This document shows, piece by piece, positions 56,406 to 64,000 of a DNA stretch of 64,000 nt. The position numbers were made by a program, and so were the translations under genes. Under the pieces are notes generated by a model, which worked only from the letters and a program-made list of their open reading frames with translations, had not been told where the DNA came from and made no database searches. Position 1 is the first letter of the stretch, and each line of letters starts with the position of its first letter. The stretch lies in NCBI GenBank assembly GCA_965200645.1, contig CBDAUN010000003.1:1-64000 (forward strand), read 5' to 3'. This stretch comes from CBDAUN01 sp965200645. Its GTDB lineage: Bacteria; Pseudomonadota; Gammaproteobacteria; Arenicellales; JAJDZL01.

Positions 56406-56702
56406 GTGTACTACAAAGTAATAATCGAGAACAATCTAGTTCGTTCGATAGAACATGCAGATCGACTGAACGAAAATCAGCAACCTCTGCTCACAAATTT
56501 GGATGCTGGAACTGCAATTACAAAAAACAACTTAGAAAATGATTGTATAGATGGTGAATATTGCTTTGAAGACTTTGAACAGGCGAAGGCGTTTGCCATT
56601 TTGAGCCTTGAATTTGTTGGCAAGTTGATTGAGTCCAGAATTGCGGAAATTGAGAAGTTAAGTCCACCAGGTCCATTCAGTGTTTCAAGCGAACTGAAAT
56701 AA
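56406..56702 (+). CDS. Small acidic protein, unrecognised
   Basis: 98 residues, starting at GTG 56406, 12 bases after the CDGSH gene stop. It has a short N-terminal beta part (YYKVIIENNLVRSIEHAD), a middle with two Cys (DCIDGEYCFEDF) and a long helix (AFAILSLEFVGKLIESRIAEIEKL). I recognise no family. As the last gene of the operon it may be an accessory of the redox proteins. Confidence 0.5.
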   Translation: MYYKVIIENNLVRSIEHADRLNENQQPLLTNLDAGTAITKNNLENDCIDGEYCFEDFEQAKAFAILSLEFVGKLIESRIAEIEKLSPPGPFSVSSELK

Positions 56703-56924
56703 TGGTGGCGTTTTAGCGAAATGGACCACTGTCTAACTAAAGTGATCGTATATTGAATTGCAATAACAGCGTCTCCACCCTAAAAGTAAGAGCATAACTT
56801 TGTTTGCGTAAGGAACTGACTAGACTAGATTATAGTCCTCTAAAGTCTAGAGATTAGAATCATGCGAAGTGGGTGGGAGTCATTTGTATTTTCGTTTTAA
56901 TTCTTCCAAAGAAAAATTTGCACA

Positions 56925-56958
56925 GTGTAAAATTTACCATTTAAATTAATATTTACAC
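56925..56958. promoter_or_regulatory. Inverted repeats ahead of the glutamine-synthetase-like gene
   Basis: GTGTAAA (56925-56931) and TTTACAC (56952-56958) form an inverted pair, and GTAAAATTTAC (56927-56937) is a perfect palindrome inside it. They lie 22 bp before the start codon and overlap the region where a promoter would be expected. A repressor or activator site is plausible. The gene has a strong AAGGAG site at 56967-56972. Confidence 0.35.
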
Positions 56959-56979
56959 GTTTAAATAAGGAGTTTTAGT

Positions 56980-58464
56980 ATGGCTAGTACTGATTCGACC
57001 GATCTCGAGAGACACGTCAATCAGCCAGGACGTGCAGATTTGGTCAAGCAGGTAAGAGAAAAAGTCAATGAACTAAACATTGACTACATTTATTATCAAT
57101 TTATATCCGTAACCGGTCGCATTGTAGGAAAGGGAATCCCCGCCGACCATTGGGAAACAATCGCAGAACGAGGATTCCAGTTGGTTTACGGTTCAACTGC
57201 GAACTTGTTTATCGACCGTCATGGTGACTATATAGGTTATGGGCCAGAAGCAATGGAATTGGTTGGAATTCCAGACCCCGAAACTTTCTGTCAATTGCCT
57301 TGGGACAAGCGAGTAGCGCGAGTCTACTGTACATGCTTCAGAAATCGTGAAGAACGTGAAAATCCAGGTAGCCATTTAACCTCTGACTGCCGCGGAAATC
57401 TGCGCATTATTCATGATGAATTCTCCGATAAACACGGTGGTCTCCATATGCGACACGGTATGGAACCTGAAATGATGTGGTTGAAACGTGGGGAGGATGG
57501 AAAGCCAGATGGTGGATTTTCCAAACCCTACTGCTATCACATTGATCAATTCGAAAGTCTGCGTCCAGTCTTTCTTAAGGTGATCGAATACAGCCGCTTT
57601 ATGGGGCTGGACATGATTCAGGGCGATCACGAAGATGCTCCGGGGCAACTCGAATTGAACTTCACCTACGATGATGCACTGCGCACCTGTGACCGACTGT
57701 CTACCTATCGTCAAATTTGTGCGCAAGTCGCAAGAGAAAACAATTTGCTTGCCTGCTTTATGACCAAACCATTCATGGGAGTGTCAGCGAGCGGTTGTCA
57801 TACAAACATGTCGCTGTGGACCGGTGGAGATGACCAAGTCAATGTTCTTGGCAACGATCCGTTGAACGGCGTTGGTGAAAACTATCTGTATCGAAAAGGT
57901 GGGGAAAACCATTTCATGCCCGACACCGATGATCCACAACTACCAGGCAAGATTGGGTTGCAATCTATTGCTGGTGTGATGAAGAACCTAGATGCGCTGA
58001 CGGCGTTGGGTTGTTCCACTGTTAACTCATATCGACGCCTGTGGGACACCGGATTCTGGGCTCCGGTCTACAAGGACTGGGGTTACCAGAACCGAACTAC
58101 AGCACTACGAGTATCCGCACCAGGTCGCTTCGAGTTTAGAGCTGTGGATTCGATGGTCAATCCGTATCTGCTGTGTGCCGGTCTGCTAAAGGCATTTGAC
58201 GATGGGATCTCCAATGACTTGGATCCAGGCAAACCGGAAAATCGCAATATTTATGATGCTATGGAATCCGGTAAGGAAGTTACAAAGTTACCGATGAATC
58301 TCGGTGAGGCTGTGGCAGCACTTCGTGACAATGATGTAATCATGGATGCGCTACCAGATGAGATGGGTAAAGTGTTTCTGCATTACAAGGAAGACGAGTG
58401 GGCAAAATTTATGGCCACCGTCACCGATTGGGACCTAGAAGAATATTTGGACTGTTTACCCTAG
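56980..58464 (+). CDS. Glutamine synthetase family protein (GmaS/GlnT-like)
   Basis: 494 residues with glutamine-synthetase landmarks: the Glu-rich metal site region MRHGMEPEMMW, GDHEDAPGQLELNF, FMTKPFMGVSASGCHTNMS and NRTTALRVSAPGRFEFRAV. It ligates ammonia or an amine to glutamate using ATP. Followed immediately by three N-methylglutamate-synthase-type genes, so gamma-glutamylmethylamide synthetase (GmaS) is a plausible activity; ordinary GS (GlnT beside glxBCD-like genes in rhizobia) is the alternative. Its N-terminal region is not typical of characterised GmaS as I recall it, so I leave the symbol blank. Confidence 0.75.
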   Translation: MASTDSTDLERHVNQPGRADLVKQVREKVNELNIDYIYYQFISVTGRIVGKGIPADHWETIAERGFQLVYGSTANLFIDRHGDYIGYGPEAMELVGIPDPETFCQLPWDKRVARVYCTCFRNREERENPGSHLTSDCRGNLRIIHDEFSDKHGGLHMRHGMEPEMMWLKRGEDGKPDGGFSKPYCYHIDQFESLRPVFLKVIEYSRFMGLDMIQGDHEDAPGQLELNFTYDDALRTCDRLSTYRQICAQVARENNLLACFMTKPFMGVSASGCHTNMSLWTGGDDQVNVLGNDPLNGVGENYLYRKGGENHFMPDTDDPQLPGKIGLQSIAGVMKNLDALTALGCSTVNSYRRLWDTGFWAPVYKDWGYQNRTTALRVSAPGRFEFRAVDSMVNPYLLCAGLLKAFDDGISNDLDPGKPENRNIYDAMESGKEVTKLPMNLGEAVAALRDNDVIMDALPDEMGKVFLHYKEDEWAKFMATVTDWDLEEYLDCLP

Positions 58465-58474
58465 GAATATTCAA

Positions 58475-59422
58475 ATGTGCGGAATAGCTGGATTAATTCA
58501 CAGAGGTAAAACTTCCGATATTGGAAGTGAGTTACTGTCTATGCTTCAGGCTTTGAAGCATCGGGGACCAGACTCGACTGGCTTTGCAATTTACGGTGCG
58601 GTTTCTGACGAAGAAGACACCGACGAATACGTAATGCGATTCAAGGTCGCAGAAGGTGAAGACTTAAAGTCTGGTTTTAAAATTCATGATCAAATGCGTG
58701 AGCGGCTTGAAACAGTCAATTCCAGATTGGAGGAATTAGGCGCCAAAGTCACACGCACAGAGCAGGCAACCGAATATGCTCTTAGGTATCACTTCACCTA
58801 CGACGGTGATATGCGTCGACTTGCAAATTACCTGGAAGATGTCGAAGGCGTTGAAATCTTGTCGATCGGAAGAGGCTTGGAGTTGGTCAAAGACCTCGGC
58901 GATGCCAACACGGTCGGAAAGCAATACAGTTTGGACAATTTCGAAGGTACTCATGCAATTGGGCATACCAGGATGGCTACCGAATCCGATGTAGACATTC
59001 GCTCGGCTCACCCATACTGGGCATATCCATTTTTGGATGTCTCCGTAGTTCACAATGGTCAGTTGACCAACTACTGGAATTCTCGTCGTGCACTTGAGCG
59101 AAAAGGACATCGTTTCATGTCTAATTGTGATTCTGAGTTGATTGCGGTCTATTTGGCAGATGCCATTGACCGTGGTGATGACCTCGAAGAATCAATGCAT
59201 CGGTCCTTAACCGAATTGGATGGGGTGTTCACTTATGTAGTTGCTTCTCAGGACCGACTCGGAATGGCTAAAGACTATATGGCAGCCAAACCGATGGTAC
59301 TGTATGAGTCTGATGATTTTGTTGCACTCGCTTCAGAGGAGGTCGCCATTCGCAGCGTCTTTCCTCACGAAATCGACACCATTGATCCGTATGAAGGGGA
59401 GGTTAGAGTATGGCAGAGCTAA
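58475..59422 (+). CDS. Class II glutamine amidotransferase subunit (MgsA/GlxB-like)
   Basis: 315 residues opening MCGIAGLIHRG: the Cys after Met is the N-terminal nucleophile. LKHRGPDSTGFAIYG, IGHTRMATESDV and VVHNGQLTNYWN are Ntn-amidotransferase signatures. It corresponds to the amidotransferase part of glutamate synthase and, with the next two genes, to the split NMG-synthase subunits. It would release the amine (ammonia or methylamine) for transfer. Overlaps the next gene by 13 bp. Confidence 0.82.
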   Translation: MCGIAGLIHRGKTSDIGSELLSMLQALKHRGPDSTGFAIYGAVSDEEDTDEYVMRFKVAEGEDLKSGFKIHDQMRERLETVNSRLEELGAKVTRTEQATEYALRYHFTYDGDMRRLANYLEDVEGVEILSIGRGLELVKDLGDANTVGKQYSLDNFEGTHAIGHTRMATESDVDIRSAHPYWAYPFLDVSVVHNGQLTNYWNSRRALERKGHRFMSNCDSELIAVYLADAIDRGDDLEESMHRSLTELDGVFTYVVASQDRLGMAKDYMAAKPMVLYESDDFVALASEEVAIRSVFPHEIDTIDPYEGEVRVWQS

Positions 59423-60240
59423 GCTCAAGCCCGTCAATGCACACAGAGCAGTTGGCGGGCAGAACTCAGCAAATCTTTTTTTCGGCAGTTGAATCTGACC
59501 GTATGGCTGCACCTCAGCGTATTGAAGTCGATTTCGACAAACATGGTGAAATTGATGCGACTGATTTAAGTGCCCGCGATGTGAACCGAAAAATTACAGA
59601 CTTCATGTCGGATGGTATCGGTTCAATTACTGTTATAAACCCCGGCGCAAAGCACTCTTTGGGGGTTGGAATTTTGAATCGACTCAAACTTCGATTTGAA
59701 GGCAGCCTTGGATATTTTGGATGCGGCTTGGGCGATGGACCGAACATTCATGTTTCTGGAAGAGTCGGTTGGTCCTGTGCTGAAAACATGATGTCCGGTA
59801 CTGTAGTCATCGAGAAAAACGCGGGTTCTACATTTGGGGCAGCGATTCGCGGTGGCGATTTGGTCTGTAAATCGGATGTGGGTTCGAGAACTGGGATTGA
59901 TATGAAAGGCGGAACCATCATCGTTGGCGGACGGACTGGGGCATTTTCCGGTTTTATGATGCAACGTGGTCGCATGATTGTCCTGGGCGACACTGGTCCC
60001 AACCTCGGGGATTCGATGTATGACGGAATCATCTATGTCGGTGGAAATATTCAGGAACTTGGCGTTGATGCCGTTGACGGCGAAATGACCGATCTTGAAT
60101 GCCAATGGATCAAGCGTAAATTGGCGAACTACGGACTCGAGGCTCCCAAAGGCGTTGAGAACATGAGAAAAATTGAATCGGGCAAGCAGTTGTGGAACTA
60201 TGACAACCTCGAGCCTACCGAAAAGAAATTAGTGTTGTAA
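59410..60240 (+). CDS. GXGXG-domain glutamate-synthase-type subunit (MgsB/GlxC-like)
   Basis: 276 residues forming a beta-helix with the repeated Gly-x-x-Gly pattern of the C-terminal GltB domain (SLGYFGCGLGDGPNIHVSGR and GGTIIVGGRTGAFSG regions). It has no active site of its own and acts as the structural or channel subunit of the complex. The start overlaps the amidotransferase gene (ATG inside its last codons) and the FMN subunit follows after 15 bp. Confidence 0.82.
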   Translation: MAELSSSPSMHTEQLAGRTQQIFFSAVESDRMAAPQRIEVDFDKHGEIDATDLSARDVNRKITDFMSDGIGSITVINPGAKHSLGVGILNRLKLRFEGSLGYFGCGLGDGPNIHVSGRVGWSCAENMMSGTVVIEKNAGSTFGAAIRGGDLVCKSDVGSRTGIDMKGGTIIVGGRTGAFSGFMMQRGRMIVLGDTGPNLGDSMYDGIIYVGGNIQELGVDAVDGEMTDLECQWIKRKLANYGLEAPKGVENMRKIESGKQLWNYDNLEPTEKKLVL

Positions 60241-60255
60241 GGAGAGAATAGTTAA

Positions 60256-61629
60256 ATGGAAGTTAAACCAAAGACTCAACCGCCCGAAACACCAAGCGAA
60301 CCTAGAGATAACACGAACCTCGGTCGAAGCAGAATCTTCACCCGGGAGGTCATGGATGACATCCATATCAAGTCCCAACTCGGCCGTTATCGAATGCGAG
60401 GGTTCTCATTATTTAAGAACATCCCGACCTTTGATGATTTGACGTTCCTCCCAGGAACATTGACCAGGTTTGTGATTGAAGGATACCGGGAGAAGTGTCT
60501 AACCAAGACAGTCCTGGGACCAAGGGCAAAAAAGCCTTTAGTCCTCGATATTCCCGTCTACATCACTGGGATGAGTTTCGGTGCACTGTCATACGAAGCA
60601 AAAACTGCCTTGGCTCGCGGAGCCACTATGGCTGGGACTGCAACATGTTCTGGTGAAGGTGGCATGATTCCGGACGAAAGACGTTATTCAAGCAAGTGGT
60701 TCTACCAATGCATTCAATCACGCTACGGATTCAATCCTCATCATTTGCGATTAGCCGATGCGTGTGAATTCTTTATCGGACAAGGATGTAAGGTTGGCCT
60801 TGGCGGACACTTGATGGGTCAAAAGGTTACCGACCAGGTTGCTGAAATGCGGTCCTTGCCGGCCGGAATTGATCAAAGATCTCCCGCTCGGCATCCCGAC
60901 TGGTTGGGTCCAGATGATCTGGCGCTGAAAATTGAAGAGATTCGCGAAGCAACTGATTGGCAGATACCGATTCAATTGAAATTGGGTGCCGCTCGAGTTT
61001 ATGACGATGTGCGAATGGCTGCAAAGACTGATCCCGACATGATTTATATAGACGGAATGGAAGGATCAACTGGTGCAGGACCGCATTTAGCGACTGAGGA
61101 CACTGGGGTTCCAGGAATTGCAGCAATTCGTCAAGCCCGCAAGGCGCTCGATGATGTGGGAAAAACTGGAGATATTTCACTTATCTATGCCGGTGGTATC
61201 CGTAATGGTGGTGATGTAGCCAAAGCTTTGGCACTGGGTGCAGACGCAGTAGCGATTGGCCACTCAGCGCTGATCGCACTGAATTGCAACAAGGACATTC
61301 CTGAAGCGGATTTTCCAAATGAAATTGGTGTTGAAGCTGGTTACTGCTATCACTGCCACACCGGTCGGTGTCCAGTTGGAGTGGCGACTCAAGATCCTAT
61401 TCTGCGTCAGCGATTGAATCCAGATGATGCAGCTGAGCGGGTCTACAACTTTTTACACACTCTCGCAATTGAGTGTCAGATGATGGCACGTGCATGCGGT
61501 AAAACCGATGTTCACTCGTTAGAACCTGAAGATCTCGCCGCACTCACTATGGAAGCCTCCGCAATGGCTATGGTGCCACTGGCAGGCACTCAACACACTG
61601 TCGGGCGTCCTGACATGACTCGATATTGA
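60256..61629 (+). CDS. FMN-binding glutamate-synthase-like subunit (MgsC/GlxD-like)
   Basis: 457 residues with the FMN-binding barrel of GltB: GMSFGALSYEAKTALARGA, GSTGAGPHLATEDTG, IYAGGIRNGGDVAKALALG, and a 3Fe-4S-type Cys set in YCYHCHTGRCPVGVATQ. In N-methylglutamate synthase this subunit makes NMG from glutamate and methylamine. It would equally suit glutamate synthesis. The subunit arrangement is the same as in methylamine-using bacteria with mgsABC. The NMG dehydrogenase genes are not in the window. Confidence 0.82.
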   Translation: MEVKPKTQPPETPSEPRDNTNLGRSRIFTREVMDDIHIKSQLGRYRMRGFSLFKNIPTFDDLTFLPGTLTRFVIEGYREKCLTKTVLGPRAKKPLVLDIPVYITGMSFGALSYEAKTALARGATMAGTATCSGEGGMIPDERRYSSKWFYQCIQSRYGFNPHHLRLADACEFFIGQGCKVGLGGHLMGQKVTDQVAEMRSLPAGIDQRSPARHPDWLGPDDLALKIEEIREATDWQIPIQLKLGAARVYDDVRMAAKTDPDMIYIDGMEGSTGAGPHLATEDTGVPGIAAIRQARKALDDVGKTGDISLIYAGGIRNGGDVAKALALGADAVAIGHSALIALNCNKDIPEADFPNEIGVEAGYCYHCHTGRCPVGVATQDPILRQRLNPDDAAERVYNFLHTLAIECQMMARACGKTDVHSLEPEDLAALTMEASAMAMVPLAGTQHTVGRPDMTRY

Positions 61630-61643
61630 TAGAAGGTGAAACA

Positions 61644-62039
61644 ATGGGAAATGTAACTGACATTGATAAACAGCGTCCCGCTCATGATGAATCAGATCGC
61701 GAAAAGGAAATTGGGCAGCATATTGGTTATCGATATGATGTAAATTTGGTACCGGATTATTCCAAGTTAACGCCATTTTTGAAGCGCTATATTGAGTTTA
61801 TGGGTTGGGAGGATCTCAACTGGCTTGAAGATGTGCACATGGGCTATGAAGAAGGAAAGCCGGCGGTGTTTGATCGCAACATTAACGGTTGGGTTCAAGT
61901 GCCAGAAGATATGGAACTACCAGAAGGTCAGCAGGACCGCGACATGATCGCACGGGAACTACTGGTTAATTTTCAATCAGCTGTATCTCATCCGTTGGTT
62001 GAACTGAATGATGCGTATGGCAAAGTTAAATTTGATTGA
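61644..62039 (+). CDS. Small protein of the glutamate-synthase-like operon, unrecognised
   Basis: 131 residues from the ATG at 61644 (AGAAGG site about eight bases upstream). Acidic, no signal peptide or membrane span. Features such as YSKLTPFLKRYIEFMGWEDL and DRDMIARELLVNFQSAV suggest a mostly helical globular protein. It is 14 bp after the FMN subunit and ahead of a strong terminator, so it is the last gene of this transcript and may be an assembly factor or an extra subunit of the complex. Confidence 0.55.
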   Translation: MGNVTDIDKQRPAHDESDREKEIGQHIGYRYDVNLVPDYSKLTPFLKRYIEFMGWEDLNWLEDVHMGYEEGKPAVFDRNINGWVQVPEDMELPEGQQDRDMIARELLVNFQSAVSHPLVELNDAYGKVKFD

Positions 62040-62064
62040 GATTTATCATTAAAGTAATGATGTG

Positions 62065-62113
62065 AACCTGCCGAAAGCTTGGTTGTCCAAATAGTTATCG
62101 GCAGGTTTATTTT
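62065..62113 (+). terminator. Intrinsic terminator after the glutamate-synthase-like operon
   Basis: AACCTGCCGA (62065-62074) pairs with TCGGCAGGTT (62098-62107), a perfect 10-bp stem with a 23-base loop, followed by TATTTTTT. The long loop is unusual but the stem is strong. Confidence 0.8.
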
Positions 62114-62141
62114 TTGTACTTGGTAACTTAAGGATTCACGA

Positions 62142-62933
62142 TTGAGGCAAATTTGCAATCGGCTCGCAGTTGCGCTACAGGCATTGGTGCTCTTCTGTGC
62201 ACCAGTGTACGCCGAATTTCCGGACTATGAGCGAGAAGCCCGCCTTACAAGTGAAGCGGAAGATGGAATCTTCGACGGTGATTCTCTTTATCTTGAGGCG
62301 GAGGGTCGAGATTTTCTTGGAGTTTTTACAGAATCTGCTTTACCAGAGACAAAAGGTGCTGTTCTCGTCATGCACGGACGAGGGTTTCATCCAGACTGGC
62401 CTCAAGTTGCCAATCCAGTTCGAGTTGGCTTAAGTGAAGCAGGCTGGGCAACCTTGTCCATTCAAATGCCTGTTCTCAAAAAAGATGCGACCTACTATGA
62501 GTATCTTCCCATTCTTGATCAATCATTTCCAAGAATCGAAGCAGGGATCGAATATTTGAAGTCGCAAGGGTATGTGTGGATAGCATTGTTGGCGCACAGT
62601 TGTTCAGTCCACATGAGTATGGCGTGGATAAGGAACAACGGCGATAGTAATTTTGATGCGTATATCGGAATTGGAATGGGAGCTACAGATTACCGACAGC
62701 CAATGCACCAACCCTTTCCGCTTGATTACATTAGTGTTCCAATTTTAGATGTTTACGGTAGTGAGGATTATCCCGCAGTTGTGGCGAAAGCCGTTGAACG
62801 TGATGCCGCTATACAACTGGCTGGCAATCCAAAGTCAATGCAATCGGTGGTAGAAGGCGCAGATCATTTCTTTGAAGATTACGAAGAATCTTTGGTCGAG
62901 GTTATCTCCAACTGGCTGGATAGGTTGAATTAA
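62142..62933 (+). CDS. Secreted DUF3530-type alpha/beta hydrolase
   Basis: 263 residues with a signal peptide (AVALQALVLFCAPVYA-EFP). VLVMHGRGFHPDWP and LLAHSCSVHMSMAWI are the oxyanion and nucleophile-elbow regions of DUF3530; the nucleophile motif reads AHSCSV, not GxSxG. His in EGADHFFEDYEE is the likely catalytic His. A periplasmic esterase of unknown substrate. Preceded by a terminator, so it has its own promoter. Its neighbours are amine genes. Confidence 0.72.
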   Translation: MRQICNRLAVALQALVLFCAPVYAEFPDYEREARLTSEAEDGIFDGDSLYLEAEGRDFLGVFTESALPETKGAVLVMHGRGFHPDWPQVANPVRVGLSEAGWATLSIQMPVLKKDATYYEYLPILDQSFPRIEAGIEYLKSQGYVWIALLAHSCSVHMSMAWIRNNGDSNFDAYIGIGMGATDYRQPMHQPFPLDYISVPILDVYGSEDYPAVVAKAVERDAAIQLAGNPKSMQSVVEGADHFFEDYEESLVEVISNWLDRLN

Positions 62934-63011
62934 GTTAAGTCAAAGTGGCTGGATTTGTATCGCTATAATCAAAAGACCACAATTTATTGAAATAAACATT
63001 TGAGAACAATC

Positions 63012-64000
63012 ATGCTCGCTGACGGAATTATAAGCCCACGAGAACGTCTACGCGAGCCAGGGCTTGGCAGCCACTGGCTCAATCGAGAACGTTATGTTGT
63101 TCATGGAAACGCCGTAGTTGCCTTTCCTTTGCTGACCGGAGATAGGGTTGAGCTAGTTGACCCGGAGGGATTGCAGTGTGCTCACATTGTTGCGGTTAAC
63201 GCTGCAAGTGAGTTTCGCACGGAACAATTGGGACTAAAGACCAATGTACCGGCCAGCCAAATTTTGGAACTATTGAACCGGAAAACACCTAGTGCAGCAA
63301 AATTTCGACAAAAGTTAAAGACTATTGGTGTAAATCTTGTGGATGCCAGGGCTGCCGAAGTCTTAACCGGAGATACTGCAGCAGGTACAAGTATTGAATT
63401 TACCAGCGAAGTCGAGTGTATTGCCATAATCGCGGCACCTGGTTCGGTGATGGAGGTGGATCAACAAAATCCATCGACAGACTTGATCGCATGGGTGACG
63501 CGAGCGCAACCTGACTTGAGACTCAGCCACGACTTGCCGGATCCACTTGCGAACCCGACTCAAGACTTTAGAATCAAGGCTGCCAGCGCCGTAAGTTATG
63601 AAGTGAAGGCGGGGCAATATATACAGGTTTTGGATGTAGATGGTCGACAGTGTTCAGACTTTCAATGTTTTGACTTGGCTGCATTAGATAAAGGATTAGA
63701 ACATTGTCTTGATGCGACAGCAACTCGAACCATGGTCGCGTCAGCTTATCCGGCTCCTGGACTGTATTCAAAGTTTTTCGATGTTCAACTCGAACCGGTA
63801 GTCGAAGTCATTCAAGATACCTGCGGAAGACACGACAGTTTTGGGCTGGCATGTACTCAAAAGTACTACGATGAACTCGGTTATCCGGGTCATCCCAATT
63901 GTTCCGACAACTTCAATTATGCATTGGAGCAATATCCAATCAGACAGCGCAATGGCTGGATGGCAATCAATCTATTTTTCAACACTTTTTTTGACGAATC
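63012..64000 (+). CDS. tdm: TMAO demethylase-like protein (DUF1989 N-terminal part), partial
   Basis: The frame is open from ATG 63012 to the window end (329 codons). The visible part is a DUF1989 region with three Cys likely to hold zinc: Cys214 (GRQCSDF), Cys281 (GLACTQKYYDE) and Cys297 (HPNCSDNFNYAL). Tdm of TMAO-using bacteria is about 800 residues, a DUF1989 domain followed by a tetrahydrofolate-binding GcvT domain, which fits here if the GcvT part lies beyond position 64000. It would convert TMAO to dimethylamine and formaldehyde or methylene-THF. Position beside the NMG-type operon supports this. The alternative is a urea-carboxylase-associated protein, less likely at this length. Confidence 0.65.
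   Translation, partial: MLADGIISPRERLREPGLGSHWLNRERYVVHGNAVVAFPLLTGDRVELVDPEGLQCAHIVAVNAASEFRTEQLGLKTNVPASQILELLNRKTPSAAKFRQKLKTIGVNLVDARAAEVLTGDTAAGTSIEFTSEVECIAIIAAPGSVMEVDQQNPSTDLIAWVTRAQPDLRLSHDLPDPLANPTQDFRIKAASAVSYEVKAGQYIQVLDVDGRQCSDFQCFDLAALDKGLEHCLDATATRTMVASAYPAPGLYSKFFDVQLEPVVEVIQDTCGRHDSFGLACTQKYYDELGYPGHPNCSDNFNYALEQYPIRQRNGWMAINLFFNTFFDE

Noticed and set aside
1..64000. CRISPR arrays
   Set aside because: No regularly spaced direct repeats of the right size were noticed and no cas-like gene is present.

Overview
The window looks like chromosomal DNA of a Gram-negative heterotroph of the Pseudomonadota, moderately AT-rich apart from its left edge. Tripartite RND pumps, a RodZ-like protein, a GcvA-type LysR regulator, DUF1127, tRNAs with encoded CCA, aerobic benzoyl-CoA epoxidation and methylated-amine genes all fit this. 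A marine or host-associated gammaproteobacterium is my best guess, but the class cannot be fixed from the sequence alone.

Layout. 1-2.8 kb: a GC-rich C-terminal fragment of an outer-membrane barrel protein and a frameshifted DDE insertion sequence. 2.9-16.7 kb: an aerobic benzoate block (benzoate-CoA ligase, alpha/beta hydrolase, BoxC, BoxB, a 3-hydroxyacyl-CoA dehydrogenase) interleaved with two RND permeases; BoxA is not present. 16.7-21.4 kb: a RodZ-like protein, an acyl-CoA ligase, a hotdog thioesterase and a FAD amine/amino-acid oxidase. 21.5-25.0 kb: a type II restriction-modification pair (m4C-type methylase, CfrBI-like nuclease), a decayed IS1595-family transposase and tRNA-Ala(CGC). 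25.1-33.7 kb: a FlK-like thioesterase, an RND adaptor, an M28 peptidase, a DUF1330 protein, a hipB gene followed by a hipA pseudogene with three lesions, a glycosyltransferase carrying an 11-G homopolymer, an esterase and a TPR protein.

33.9-43.8 kb: first half of a corrinoid methyl-transfer system (corrinoid protein, pterin-type methyltransferase, RamA-like reductive activator), then a D-aminoacylase-like amidohydrolase, a GlxA-type regulator, a hydantoinase A-like protein and a flavin amine oxidase. 43.9-48.7 kb: tRNA-Thr(CGT), a GcvA-like regulator, a DUF1127 protein with a 28-residue companion, a SAF-domain oxidoreductase, a DUF35 protein and a 2OG-oxygenase-like protein. 48.8-56.7 kb: the most unusual operon. 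A molybdopterin catalytic subunit, its four-cluster ferredoxin subunit and a NarI-like cytochrome b are interrupted by a UroD-type methyltransferase and a second corrinoid protein, then followed by a kinase-like/cold-shock fusion, a CDGSH protein and two unknown small proteins. 57-64 kb: a glutamine-synthetase-family enzyme, the three N-methylglutamate-synthase-type subunits, a small unknown, a DUF3530 hydrolase and the 5' part of a gene whose DUF1989 region matches the N-terminal half of TMAO demethylase (Tdm).

How the genes fit together (inference). The right 30 kb is a one-carbon region. The UroD methyltransferase could move a methyl group from an unknown methylated substrate to a corrinoid protein, the pterin methyltransferase could pass it to tetrahydrofolate, and the RamA-like protein could repair oxidised corrinoid. 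The GmaS/NMG-type enzymes and Tdm would process methylamines. Arg-rich C-terminal tails on three methyl-transfer proteins and strongly acidic N-termini on both corrinoid proteins suggest electrostatic docking.
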